DNA of 64,000 nt from Neopestalotiopsis rosae (taxonomy: Eukaryota; Ascomycota; Sordariomycetes; Amphisphaeriales; Sporocadaceae): assembly GCA_023078685.1 (NCBI GenBank), contig JALGAS010000002.1, positions 1,612,001-1,676,000 of the forward strand, given 5' to 3'. The position numbers were made by a program, and so were the translations under genes. The stretch's first letter is position 1; every line of letters starts with the position of its first letter. The notes below the pieces were generated by a model. The model worked only from the letters and a program-made list of their open reading frames with translations. It made no database searches and was not told where the DNA came from. Below are positions 11,909 to 23,937 of this stretch, in pieces.

Positions 11909-12800
11909 TATGTTGGGGAAATGTGAAACGAAAGGGACGAGCGCTCGACTATTGATTAGAATGGACAATTGAAGTGAGCACCAAAGAAAGCTGTGCGCGA
12001 CTGGCGATATATGAGATTTTGTGATTATTGTGAGATTTTACGAATTATGTACATGCAAGTCAGCAATTCCTCGGGTGGTCATGGATGGTGATGATGCATG
12101 TCCTCCGGGTGTTCGATTTGCTGTTCGTCCGAAACTTCCAGCCAAACAGCCTGCGACCATCCGCCGCTAGTGCTAGTTCATCCGAGGGACATTCAGTGCA
12201 GATCGAGGTTGGCCCCGATTTACCGATCAATCGAACCAATCAACTTATATCATTTGTCAGAGCTTCGGTAGTCGGTGGGCGTCTTGACAGCTTGTGTTGT
12301 GGAATCATCTAGGAAATAGCGCCGTCTTGAACAAGATCTGTTAAATATCATACGATGAATAGCAGTTGACAAGTCAATGGACTTCTTGCGATCGAGAGAA
12401 CGTGTGATAGACACCAATGAAGTGCAGTATGAAGCATCTTTGCAGCTAGGTAAGGCAACGTAGGTTGATTTGCAGTAAAGCAAGCACTAGCGCTCCATTA
12501 TTGCACCTGTTTCAATTTAAAACGTGGGACCAAATGCATTCCCCAGGCACAAGTCACCTGACTTCGCGTCGTCTGGCGAGTTCCCCATGCTCTATTGACG
12601 CGGTTGCCTGGCGATAGTTCCTAGCGTCAAGGCATCCACCACATGCCAAGGGACATCTGGAGACAAGACAGCTCACAATCAATACAAGTCTCTCCATACT
12701 TGAGCATTAAAAGGGCCAATCTTGACCTTTATTCCTTTGTATATGCATCACTCAACATTACTGGAAATACTACAGCGACCAAACACCGATCCGTCACATC
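11909..12800. promoter_or_regulatory. Divergent promoter region between HEM15 and KU70
   Basis: 892 bp separating two divergent start codons, so it must hold both promoters. A CCAAT motif is visible (about 12236). Short open frames at 12085-12312 and 12250-12483 overlap on opposite strands and look random. I see no RNA gene. Confidence 0.5.
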
Positions 12801-14859
12801 ATGGCTGGCTACCCATACAAGCGCGAAGAGGACGAGGATTCCGAGGATGAGGCCCTCGATGAGACTGTAAGCTGCATTGGTATCAATGAAAAAATTCTGA
12901 ACACCGTCTCACACCTTCATAGTCCTACAAGGCGCAAAAGGATGCCTTGATTTTCGCCATTGAGATTAGCAAGTCCATGCTGGAGCCGCCAGGACCTTCA
13001 GATGACAAAAAGGCTAGTACCGACTGCGCTGCTATAGCCGCTTTGAAGTCGGCATACAAGATTATGCAACAGCGCATCATTTCAAACCCCAAGGATCAGA
13101 TGGGGATAATTTTATTCGGAACGAAAAAGTCAAAGTTCATTGAATATGAAGGCAGAGTATCCACTGTCTCTTACCCGCATTGCTATGTCTACCAGCCCCT
13201 GGACGTCCCCTCGGCAGAGGACGTCAAGACACTACGGAGTCTCGTCGAGGATGGGGAAGATGAAGACGAGGTCCTGGTTCCCTCTACCACAGAAAAGGTG
13301 CAGCTCAAGGATCTCATTATTTGCGCCAACCAAATTTTTACAACTAAAGCACCAAATTTTGGTTCGCGGCGGCTGTTCATCATTACTGATAACGACGACC
13401 CTCATCCCGGCGACAAGGACCTTGCCAATTCGGCAGCCACCAGGGCGAACGATCTGTACGAGCTCGGTGCCAGCATTGAAATTTTCCCCATTATCCATGG
13501 CGATGCCAAATTCGATGCCACAAAATTCTATGATGTAAGTCACGGGCAAACCATCTCGTCTGGGATCAAGCTTATATTGAATAGAGCATCGTTCACATTG
13601 ATACTACCTACGAAGCCATAGATCCCACCCGCTTGAATTCATCGAAGCTGGGGGACCTAGACTCGTTGATCAAGAATATCAACTCCAAGCAGACACCAAA
13701 GCGCGCATACTTCTCGAAGATGGCTTTTGAGCTTGGACCAGGATTGACAATTTCTGTCAATGGTTATAATATCTTGCAGAAACAAGCGCCCGCGCGGTCC
13801 TGCTATGTTTGGCTTGATGGAGAAAAGGCGCAATTCGCTACCAGCTCAACAACCCGCTTGGCAGACGATGATGCAAGAACTGTCAGCAAAGGTGACATCA
13901 GGAAAGCTTACAAATTCGGTGGTGAACATGTTTACTTCGCCCCAGAGGAGATGAAAGACATTAAGGATTGGGGAAGCCCGGTTATCCGTATCATTGGCTT
14001 CAAGGATCGATCTCTCCTGAATTTCTGGATGTCTCTCAAGAAGGGAATCTTCATCTACCCCAACGAGGCAGGTTATGTCGGGTCGACTCGTGTTTTCTCT
14101 GCCTTGTGGCAAAAGCTGCTCAAGTCCCAGAAGATTGGCATTGCCTGGCATGTTTCTCGAACAAATGGAAACCCGACTTTGGTCGCAATCATCCCATCAA
14201 GGGGCCCCGGTGACGATACTTCTGGTACACAGTATCTCCCTGCTGGTTTATGGCTATGCCCTATCCCGTATGCCGACGATGTTCGTCCTGCCCCAGAGAC
14301 CAAACTGATCCGCGCGGGCAACGCATCCGTCGATGCCATGAACAACATTGTCCGGAATCTGCAATTACCGGCAGCAAGATATGACCCTCTCGCGTACCCC
14401 AATCCATCTCTCCAGTGGCATTACAGGATACTGCAAATGTTGGCGCTGGATGAAGAATACGACCCGGAGAAGATCAAGCCAGAGGACAAGACGAAACCCA
14501 AGGTCAGACAGATCCACAAGCGCGTTGGCGGCTACATGGAAGACTGGGCCAGTGCGGCCGACGAGGAACTGTCAAAGTGGGAGGCACAACAATCTATCAA
14601 GCGCGAGCTCGAAGGCGACGTCGAAGAGGACGAGCCGCGACCAGCCAAGAAGCCGCGCAAGGCTGCTGCCGACAAGCCAGCTAATGCTGGTGATGGTTCT
14701 GCTATCAACGATGCTGCGCTGAAAAAGATGGTTCAAAATGATGAATTGTCAAAATTGAAAGTCCCAGAGCTCAAGGCTCTACTCACCATACGGGGCTTGG
14801 ACGCCAAGGGCAAGAAGGCAGACTTGGTGGAAAGAATTGAGGAGTGGGCAGAAAGCTGA
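12801..14859 (+). CDS. KU70: Ku70, DNA end-binding subunit of non-homologous end joining
   Basis: One half of the Ku70/Ku80 ring that loads onto double-strand breaks and telomeres in the nucleus. Exons join(12801..12866, 12923..13534, 13585..14859), 650 aa, the usual size. Visible features: an acidic N-terminus, a von Willebrand A-like Ku N-domain from about residue 27 ([10 protein letters not shown]...), the Ku core beta-barrel region (about 230-480, including [18 protein letters not shown] sequence), a Lys/Arg-rich nuclear-localisation-like stretch near 570-590, and a C-terminal SAP domain (about 605-650, [18 protein letters not shown]) that binds DNA. The first exon is only 22 codons. Both introns have GTAAG donors and TAG acceptors. 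Gene ends 199 bp before the stop of the convergent neighbour. Confidence 0.95.
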
Positions 14860-15057
14860 GCTCGTAACATTGTATTCTTCCTTGAGGGTATGAGTTGCAC
14901 AAATAGAGGTCAGACCGGTGTTGGGCGTTGAAAAAGAGGCTGCAAAGGGCGCCTTCATGACTATGTACCTATTTTACTTGATTTCATGAGCTAACTGGCG
15001 GACGCTGAGTGTCCTGAACTGTAATAAAGTGTGTCGTGTCTTTCATATATCCCAAAA

Positions 15058-16476
15058 TCAAAACTCCTCAGGACTGGGGGGCTTATTGACGGGTTGGAAA
15101 ACTGGCTCGGCTATCGTTGGACTATGAATTGCTCGACTCGCTTCCTTGGCCTCCTTTGCCTCCTTCTTTTTCTGGGCTTTTGCCACCATCTCGTGGATGA
15201 GGGCCATGTTTCCGAGCCAGAGTCGTAACGCTGACTTTCTGCCATGCGAAATACTGTGCATCAACTCATCCAGACGTGAATTCGGGTCTGGTGCCTTGAT
15301 CATCCATCTATCAACATTCCGCATGGATGCATCTAATCTGACGGAGATCTTGATGAGCTCAGCCTCTTCTACGCTCACGGCCGAGCTTGTGGAGCCCCAC
15401 GATTTCAGCGTGGCATTTTGCAAAGCTCTGCCCGCCTCGAATAAGTGGTATATGGTCGTATCGAGGTCCTCATGGCCGAGCTTGTGAAAGATTATCGACG
15501 TGAGAGACCTATCACTTCTGTTGGCACTTTGCAGGCACCCTTTCAGTCCGACAAACATGTCGTCTAGGCTTTGCCACAGGGTTTTGATCAGACCGACGCG
15601 CGACGATACCTTGTCCGCCCCGGGGACATGGTTGGTGGCGCTGTGGACGTCGGCGTCGATCCGGCGGCGCAGGAGCGACAGGTATTCGAGACCCACAGCG
15701 GTGCCCACATCGAGCATTAGGTCGGGTCCCCAAAGCTCTTCAACCACCTTTAAGAAACGCAGGAAATCCGCGTGAGAGACTGATCTCGCGCACGTTTGAG
15801 CCCAGAGCCAGCGGTATTCTCGCCACGAGTCGGGGCTCTTGCGCCGGCTGCGCTGGGCATAGGATAGGGCCCTACCAAGCTCAGCAATGCGGACCGGTCC
15901 CCGGCTGTATGAGGCGGCGCCGTTGCCGTTACCGCTGCCGTTGGCGATGTCTGGGTGGCTGCGGCTCCAGCTCTCGAGCAAGTTTCTCACCATGCTTTCG
16001 CTAGAGTTCTCGCAGCTGCGACAGTCCATGTTGAGCTTTTGCTCGCCGGGGGCCAGTAGGCCGTTGTTTTGCAGCGCCCACCACATTTGCAGCGCTTCAT
16101 CGGAGCTCTCAATGTGCCCGCAGGCAAAATAATAAGAATGGTGGGCACCCGTCACCTCGCCTAGCGAATCGGCGCAGTCGGGACAAAATATCTGTGCCGC
16201 CTTACCATTGTAGATGTTGGCCGAGGCTTCCTTCTCCCACGTGGTTTTTTTCCTGAGAGTGACTTTTACATCTGGGTTGTGAACAATGTGATGCCCGCAA
16301 ATGAAGTGAAGGTAATATGTGGGTGGGGTTGTTGGTGGTGAAATAGGCTCTGATGGTGATTTGTTTTTCGAGAGCTTCTTACGCACAAGTCCCTCTTGGC
16401 TGGAGCTCGGTGTATCGAGACCCCAATGTGACCGAGAGACCGGCGCTCTACTCATGACTTGGGTTTTGTCGTTCAT
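15058..16476 (-). CDS. Conserved-looking Cys/His-rich protein of unknown function
   Basis: Single-exon gene of 472 aa starting at the ATG at 16476. I do not recognise a named family. The N-terminal 50 residues are Ser/Pro-rich and probably disordered. Residues about 55-170 hold regularly spaced Cys/His groups (ICGHHIV, FCPDCADSL, FACGHIES, DCRSCEN) that could bind zinc. The rest is helix-rich and ends in a Lys/Glu/Ala stretch (AQKKKEAKEAKEASRAI). No signal peptide or membrane segment is seen. It is convergent with KU70 and divergent from the Zn2Cys6 gene. The long intact frame and coding-like composition support a real gene; function is unknown. Confidence 0.8.
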   Translation of the reverse strand: MNDKTQVMSRAPVSRSHWGLDTPSSSQEGLVRKKLSKNKSPSEPISPPTTPPTYYLHFICGHHIVHNPDVKVTLRKKTTWEKEASANIYNGKAAQIFCPDCADSLGEVTGAHHSYYFACGHIESSDEALQMWWALQNNGLLAPGEQKLNMDCRSCENSSESMVRNLLESWSRSHPDIANGSGNGNGAASYSRGPVRIAELGRALSYAQRSRRKSPDSWREYRWLWAQTCARSVSHADFLRFLKVVEELWGPDLMLDVGTAVGLEYLSLLRRRIDADVHSATNHVPGADKVSSRVGLIKTLWQSLDDMFVGLKGCLQSANRSDRSLTSIIFHKLGHEDLDTTIYHLFEAGRALQNATLKSWGSTSSAVSVEEAELIKISVRLDASMRNVDRWMIKAPDPNSRLDELMHSISHGRKSALRLWLGNMALIHEMVAKAQKKKEAKEAKEASRAIHSPTIAEPVFQPVNKPPSPEEF

Positions 16477-17647
16477 CTTGGCAGGACGATGTTAACGAGA
16501 GTCTTAAAATACCAATACTGTTTCAAATGGCTATAGACAAAGGCCCATTGTCTTGGCCCGCGTCCGGACAAGATAAGGACAAGGTCAACAATGACGAGGC
16601 AGATGGTGTTGTTGATAGTTGGTCGTCAGTGTCGTGTGACCACGAGGGTCAGGACTCCAGACTTCTGAGAAATCGGCTAGCAGAAGGTCAGGACCCTCTC
16701 GGGCAATCCTATTTATATACACAAATGAGTAATGTCTCGGTAAGAGTTGCAGGTATCGTCATTGCCATGGAAAATTTGGATAAATGGCTTGCGTCCATCC
16801 ACGAAGTGAACTCCACTCAAACGCCCAATAATAACGAAACAACAAAGCAGGAGTAAGGGGGCATGACTTAGTGTACAGTAGTTGGATGCAGAGGAAATTG
16901 AAGTATTTCGGGGACCGAGGTCGCATGCCATGATAAGAACATGAAGCTGGAAAATGATTCGGAGATGTATTTCCATATTCGACGTAACCATTGAGTTGGC
17001 ATTGCAACAGGAAAGTAAGGGAAGAAGAGAAGATCATCTATTGATTTGAGTCGACATGCTCAGCAGCAGACGATAGCCGCCGGATGCGCAGAAATCAGCC
17101 ATGATCCATTTGTGACAAGAAGTGAGCGAATCTTGCCGATATCAAAACCATACATTTATCGTATTCGAGGGTATGTTATGTAGTTGATTATTACATGTTA
17201 CACGACAGTCGTCAGAAGCGAATAAACTTTGACCTTCCGAGCATTGACGTTAATGTTTGGTTATACAGGCAAGTACTCAGGTACTATTACTGAACGACCC
17301 TTGCGCTTGCCAACTTGCAGATCGGCTCGGCAGCTCCCCGCACTACTAATTTTCAAGGGAAGGAAGGAGCTCAAGTGCTCGCTTTTTAGTGGATCAAGTG
17401 GTTCACCCAGCACCCAAGCGCCCTCCATTAACCCAGTAAAATCATTTGTCCCAAGGCGCGTCTGCTAAGTGGTGTCACACCCCATCGCGGCGCTGGCGTG
17501 ACGTTGCGCATCTCACCCAACGAAAGAAGGAAGAGGATGGACGACGGCCATCACCGCGCCCACAACGTCGCGGAAGTAGTGTGCGGCGCATCTATTCCCT
17601 GGATTAGCGTTGTCGGCTCTGTATAGAGTCAGCCGTGTCCATGCGGC
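16477..17647. other. Divergent intergenic region
   Basis: About 1.2 kb between the starts of the Cys/His-rich gene and the Zn2Cys6 gene. It holds a 109-codon ATG frame at 16527-16856 (+) with no recognisable motif, overlapped by equally long antisense frames, so I do not call it. It presumably carries both promoters. Confidence 0.5.
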
Positions 17648-20600
17648 ATGGATGCCCTTCTTAGTCAGTATGGCCTCAGCGTGGGCGGCGGCGACGCGCC
17701 CCGGTCGACAATTACATACGGCAACGCCTCGATTGAAGAACTACAGCAGGAACTTCAGGATATTGTCGCCTCCAAGAAGACCGAAACCCGTGCCGAACAT
17801 ATTTCCACCTCTCTTGAACTGCGCATGCATGCCATCCTCCATGTACCGCAGGAACCAGAGCAATTAGGCGACAGTCTCGAGCAATTGCAGGAGCCCACGA
17901 CCAGAACCGTCACCGTCTCCGAGACGGTTCTCAACCAGCCCAACGACGACCCGAAGCTGCAGAGATCCGTCGCGAAATATCTGTCGGGAGCCTTGGCAGT
18001 AGTTGAAAGCGGTTTGTGGGCTGTGCGATCTGTTTCGCGGAATGCGCAAGGATGGAAATTTACATATCACTGCCAACATTCACTCCAGGCTTGGAACCGC
18101 CAAAATGCAAAGAAGCCTAACCGACAGCCCATCGGATCGTTCAGCGGTCCTGGCGGACTAGATGCGGTGAATTTGTGTACGTGCTCATGTTGTGGTTGTG
18201 TTGGTTGATGTGTGCAAGCTCAATTACTAACTCGAATATCTATACAGCCCGTCCTGCTTTTGACTGCCGCGGCACGCTTTCTATCGCCTTCTCTAAGAGT
18301 AGCAGGGCGATTGTCATCAAGTACGAACACACCCCTATACATAAGACAGTCGGGGAACTCTTCGACCGGCTACTGCCTACGCTGCCGCCGCCACCTGTGC
18401 CAAATATTAATACACCCAATGCTACCCGATCTGCGAAGGCCAAGCGTCCACCGCCTGCAGAAGGTGAGGAAAGCAGTCGCAAAAAGCCGAAGAAGAAGAA
18501 GAAAAAGAAAAAGGGAGCAGATGACGTCGATGAGGCTGCTCAACCCGAAAGCCAGGCAACTTCTCAGCCTCCAGAGGGGACCCCGAGCGCGTCTCAACCA
18601 CCCAGTTCGCTAAATATTCCTCCACTTGAAGCTGCTAGGAGAAAGGAAGTGGCCAATAATCTGCTAATGGGGAGGGGAATCGACCCAGCCACCTTGTCTG
18701 AAGAGCAATTCAGCATCTTCTCTAACCAGGCTCCCAATTTGCAGGAAGCATCACTTGAGATGCTTGCCAAGTATGGAGCTGAGAGACTAAGGATCGTTCA
18801 TCCTGACGAGAAGGGACAGTCGGCTTCGTCATCGTCTACCCCAATTCAACAGGCTTCTGCTGATGATGGTACTAATGGCGCTTCTGAGATTGCCACAGAA
18901 ACCCCCAGCAAGAAGAGAAAGCCCCGTGCCAAAAAGTCGGATGCCGTGGCTGTCGACGATACGGGCGACGAGGGTTCAGGACTTGCTGCCGAAATCGCTT
19001 CCGCATCGAAGCACCGCAACAGAAAGACCCGTGGTACATGCAATACTTGCAAGCTGGCAAAGCGGAAATGTACAAAAGAGCATCCGCAATGCTCCGTCTG
19101 TGAGGAGCTTGGGGAGCCTTGTGTCTATCTACCCCCAAAGCCTCGAAAGAAGTCAGGCATTTCCGCAGATGTGGTCGAAGACGAGGATGACGACTCGGAG
19201 GTCGCAGGTCAAGGCGACGTGGTGCAGTCTGTCTTGGAACCTACTGCTTCAGCGGTTCAGGTACCAGCAGCAGCGGCTATTCACGACGATGATGAATTTA
19301 TACCGGATCCCAACATTCTCGCTGGCCCGGTCCAGCAGGGCGGCCCTCCGTCTTACTATTCACAAGCTGAGATTGCCGAACCTTCAGCTCAGCACTTACC
19401 ACAACATCAGGATACGGCAGGTCCAAGCCTTGACTATTCTCAAACAGAAATTCATCCAGAAGTTCATCAGCCGGAAGTTCAACCTCAGGAGGTGACTCAA
19501 CAATCGCACCAGCATTATCCTGGTTTGACATTTTCGAATACTCGTCCGGCTCAACCAAGTCCGGAAATTGCATATGCGACAAATAGCAATACATCAACAC
19601 GACGAAAAGGTGGGAATACTAGACATAGCCTTCCCACTGCTCAAAGTCTAGATGCTTCAAAGGCTAGCGATGCAAGTGGCGCGAACATGTCCTCTGCATC
19701 GAATTGGAGAAGGGGCGCAAATCAGTCACCGGCAATTAATCAGCGTACGAACACTGCATCACCGACACTGACGCAAACCCAAACACAGCCCAGCAAGGGA
19801 AGATCGAGAAAATCAGTGGCTGACCCAAGTCAAACTCCCTTTGATTCATATCAGGCTGCGGCCGTACTTGCCCAGACGCATATTCCGGTGCCGGTTCCTC
19901 GTGTTACTCAATCGCCTGCTCTGAGTAGATCTCCGTTTCAGACGGCGCAAAAGTCGCCCGCACGCGCAAAACCGAGGCAAGGACAGAGATCTCAGAGTCG
20001 AACGCCAATGACGCAGACTCCAGTTCCGCCGCCCGTCATTCCCAAGGCCCATGCTACACCAACGAACCAGGCATTCGACACTTCGACGTCTGCCTCTAAC
20101 ACTTCTATTCCGGCATACGATCCATTTGCGCACTATAATGGCACGGGCAGTGATCAGTACTCGCAGGCTACGACGGGCCAATCGACTCGTATTGCATATG
20201 AGCCGAATACCTACAATCAACAAACAACGTCATCTGCGGCAAGCAACACATACAATACATCGTCCTACGGTTACAATCGTGATAATACTCAGAGTAACCC
20301 TCTCAGCCAGGCACTCCACGACTCGTCCGATTTAAGCAGTTCAACCACAACCGCGAATAACACAAACCAATGGCCGTCACAAACTCGGTCGACGAGGTCC
20401 TCTGGATTGCAGAACTCGTCCAACGCGTACAAAACCAATGCCCCTGCACAAGCATCGTCTAACCAGCTCTATGGGGGCCGGGCATCACAGCACCAGAGTA
20501 CGGCCCAAGGTTCTAGCTACAGCCAATCATCACAGCCGCAATCGTCGCAGAACCAACATCAGCGACAGCAGTCCTATGGTTCCTCGTACCCGCAACAGCC

Positions 20601-20787
20601 CAGTGGAGACCAACAGAATCAAAACTGGTATGACTTTACGACGGCTAATAGCAACACTGACCAGTCCAGCTATGGCACCGGCTCTAGAAATGCAGGCTAT
20701 AACATGGGCTCTTCATCGGCCGGATTTAATCCCAATGCTTACGGACAGGACCTGTACGAACTACTCCGAAACAGTGGCAATCATTAA
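17648..20787 (+). CDS. Large Zn2Cys6 (fungal C6) putative transcription regulator
   Basis: Exons join(17648..18176, 18248..20787), 1022 aa; the intron has a TACTAAC-like branch site. Layout: residues 1-240 form an ordered N-terminal region of unknown type (Cys/His/Trp-containing; FTYHCQHSLQAW and FDCRGTLSI), then a Lys run near 255-265 that should act as a nuclear localisation signal. The Zn2Cys6 cluster is C-x2-C-x6-C-x6-C-x2-C-x6-C with cysteines at 441, 444, 451, 458, 461 and 468. Residues 480-1022 are Gln/Ser/Asn/Pro/Tyr-rich low-complexity sequence, like an activation domain. The DNA-binding motif is unusually central, and I see no typical fungal middle homology region. The target genes are unknown. 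Confidence 0.85.
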
Positions 20788-21246
20788 CATGTCACCATGA
20801 CTCTTGTAATTGATATGATACGAAATACACAAAAGGGAGATTGGAGTTTTATGTCGGATATATGTGGCATTGCCGCCAGAGAGGCCCAATCATGGCAGGC
20901 GAGCATTATGGGATGTCATGAAACCGATCTTTGCTATTTAGGTTGCAGTACCTAGAGACTCTTTTGAACCTCAAAATGTGACGAGGTGCCAGTGTGTTTT
21001 CGCTTTTGCTCTTAGCTATGATACCATCTGAAGATACCAAGACAGCCTCAGGGCAGTCTGTTACCGCATGCGCCTGGCTTTGTCATGTCGAATTATAATC
21101 AAAATTGACGTGTTGAAAAACGGTGCCAACGTCCGAATTACACGTATTCATGAAAAATTTGTCATTCTTTCCTGCAAATCGTATGAGCTCAACAAACGTG
21201 TCTATCTATTGTCTGTATCGTCTATCCCTTCTGACTTTCTAAAGAT
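20788..21246. other. Convergent intergenic region
   Basis: About 460 bp between the stops of the Zn2Cys6 gene and guanine deaminase. It should contain both 3' UTRs. No other feature seen. Confidence 0.6.
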
Positions 21247-22787
21247 CTATTTCGAGCGTGAATGTACAAGCCGTCCCTTGACCCAGACCTTTTCTGTATT
21301 TCGGTCATCGCCACTGAACACCCACTTGGCCAAGCGCTCCTCCCACGACTCCCAGCCAAAGATGTCGACAGGTCCACTGTCCTCACTGTCCTCGTCCTGC
21401 TGTCCCGTCTCGGGCACACCACCAAGACGGACGAGCTGCGCATCAAACTCCATGCCCACCTCAAACGCACCAACTCTATCCTGGAGTCCCACGACTTCGG
21501 CACCGCCCCGGGTCGCCAGATAGAGGACCTCTTCAACACTAAGCTTGACCCTCTCGGCCTCCTTCTCGGCAGTCTTCTCGTCTGGACAACCGCTGCCACT
21601 CCCGCCGTGGCGCGCCCCATCGTGATGCGGCATGGCCAGGTGCCGGCTCACCAACAGAGCCAGGCGCGCCGCCTCGAGCACGCTGGGGCTGTACCCGCCG
21701 CTGACGTCGGTGCCGAGCCCGACGCCGATGCCGCGATCGAGCAGCCAGCGCACACGGGCCTCGCCGCTACCCAGGCTCGAGTTGGAGCAGGGGCAGTGGC
21801 TGATCTTGCTGCCGCGGGCCGCCACCAGGTCCGCCTCGGCGTCGGAGAGGTGGATGGCGTGCGCGAGGATGGTGCGGCGCCCTAGCAGGCCGAAGCTGTC
21901 GTAGACGTCGGCGTAGGACGCGTGGCCCGGGAAGAGGTGCTTCACCAGGGCCATCTCGGCGGCGTTCTCGGATATGTGCGTCTGGATCGGCAGGCCCGAC
22001 TCGGCGGCCAGGCGGCCGAGGCGCGTCATGGCCTCGGGCGTGCAGCTGGGCGCGAACCGCGGGGTGAGGATCGGGGAGACGAGGCTGAAATCCGGGTCCA
22101 GGCCGCGGATGTGGTCGATGCAGGCCGTGGTGGACGCCATGGTGGCGTCGGCGGACTCGTCGCGGTAGTAGTCCGGACACATTTCCTCGTGGTCCATGCA
22201 GACGCGGCCGACGAACGCGCGCTGGCCCAGGGAGACGCACAGGTCGGCCAGCAGATTGGTGGCGGCCACGTCAATGGTGGCGTAGTAGGCCGCCGTCGTG
22301 GTGCCGTGGGACAGGGTCCGCCGCACGCACTGGGAGTACACGCGGCGGGCCTTGGCCAGATTCGTCAGCGACGACTCCATGGGGAAGGTGTACTTGTTGA
22401 GCCAGTCCAGCAGCGTCGTCTTGCCAAAGATGCCGGCGTTGGGATACTGAGGTGCGTGAATATGTGTATCTGGTGATCCGTGTTAGTACATCATATTGCG
22501 CGTTTGTCTTGTGCTACGCGGAGCAAGGACATACCTATAAAGCCAGGAAAGAAGAAATCACCCTCTCGGGCACCCATGATTTCTGTATCTGCATCGTCCC
22601 AGCCGAGCTTCTGTTGCAGTATGGATTTTGCCTTTTGCTCGTCGCAGTCTTCTTCGAGGTGCGCAATCTTGCCTGACCTGTCCACAAAGACGGCCGTCTT
22701 GTGCATGTACCTGAGCTCATCCAACTTGGTGCTGTGTATGAAGGAGCCCAGGTATACCTGATTCTTCTCATTCTGTAGCACCGCCAT
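21247..22787 (-). CDS. GUD1: Guanine deaminase
   Basis: Hydrolyses guanine to xanthine and ammonia in purine salvage and catabolism; cytosolic, zinc-dependent amidohydrolase. Exons complement(join(21247..22469, 22535..22787)), 491 aa, close to the yeast enzyme's length. Seen: the metal-binding HxH of the FIDTHIHAPQY motif, whose Asp codon is split by the intron (His87 and His89), a third ligand candidate in PIQTHISENAAE, a fourth in TILAHAIHLSD, and the metal Asp in GVGLGTDVSGGYSPS. The start is the ATG at 22787; the open frame upstream begins only at a TTG. A Gly/Ser/Glu-rich loop near residue 390 looks like a lineage insertion. It is convergent with the Zn2Cys6 gene. Confidence 0.93.
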
Positions 22788-23937
22788 CTTTTCAGAGTTT
22801 ATTTGTACCCAGTCAAGTCCGTTCTTTGACCTCCCTTGGGCTGTTGGTGCTTTATGGCTTTGTGGTATACCAATTACTGGCACGGCACAGGTTGCAAACT
22901 CTGGAAACCCCTGACTTCCAAGCAAACAGATGCACTCTGCAACTGAGATCTTGCTCCGACGTGAAATTCTCTTGAACTGGCAGAAGATGTCAGCTTCACT
23001 GTCTCAATCACATTTGTGCTTATGATTGGCACCTTACACCGCGACTAATGTATCGCTAGGGCTCAGGGGTTGAGGTTGAGGTTGAACGAGCTGAGGCCAC
23101 GTTCCTGATTCTTAGCAATTGATTGTTATCGGTCAAGTCTCGGCAACGTTTTGGATCTTATGGAGTTCTGTACAAGCTTCCAGCTAATCCACTGCTACGA
23201 GCTTGAATAATTCCGTTCGCCTAAGTGTATCGGGAAAAGAGGAGCATATTTGTGCTGTATTATACAAACCGGCGTCAAACGGGCGTTGGCGTGCCTGCAG
23301 CTAAATCAGGGACTACTGAGATGGCGTCTTGGTGGGTGCCCCGTTGTACCCCGTCGCTCGGTGGCCGCCGGAGCCCGTGAGACAGACGGCCAATATCAGA
23401 CACATGGACATCGCCTCGGACGCGGCGGGGAAGAGAAGAAAAAGAGACATGAGCAATTGACAAACATAGGTAAGCACACAAATTCTTATCACCAGCTGTA
23501 AGCGTCACTGGTTATACATACTCTTATTACAATTGTCGGCCGCCAAGGAGCTGCATATGTAGTATATCCAGACTGTTATAGGTGCGGCATTTCTTCATCC
23601 GGGTTTAACCATACCAATCGAAAGCTCCGTATAGTCGCTTCTCGTGTTGTACAAAGGCACGACACCATCACGATTGGAGAACAAAACAAGATGTATGAAG
23701 TAACGATACTGAAATCTATTTCTTGACTCGGTTCAAATTGAACCGTCAAACTCTATAATTCTAAACAAGACCAAAAAACAACATTTACACCAGTCTCATG
23801 AAATTCCCAACGTCCAAGTCTCGTGTCAGAAGCCGTATTGTACATGAGCCCGCCCTCATTTTTTGCAAAAAAAGAAAGAAACGTTTACAATTCCTGGATA
23901 TCATTTGCTCTTTCCCTCATTCATTCCCTTGTTATTT
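22788..23937. other. Intergenic between GUD1 promoter side and FAS1 3' end
   Basis: About 1.15 kb. The left part should be the GUD1 promoter and the right part (pyrimidine-rich, many short A/T runs) the FAS1 3' UTR. Open frames at 23250-23501 (+) and 23275-23508 (-) overlap and carry no motif. Confidence 0.55.

Noticed and set aside
11909..11968. Upstream extension of ferrochelatase to 11968
   Set aside because: The codon there is TTG, not ATG; the first ATG is at 11908 and gives a good mitochondrial presequence. The same reasoning moved the starts of GUD1, FAS2, the SDR, the MFS, the Arf-like and the four-helix genes.
16527..16856. 109-codon ATG frame
   Set aside because: No recognisable motif, overlapped by two antisense frames of similar length, and placed in a divergent promoter region.
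21767..22476. Gly/Arg/Pro-rich frames on both strands over guanine deaminase
   Set aside because: Low-complexity shadows of the GC-rich amidohydrolase exon.
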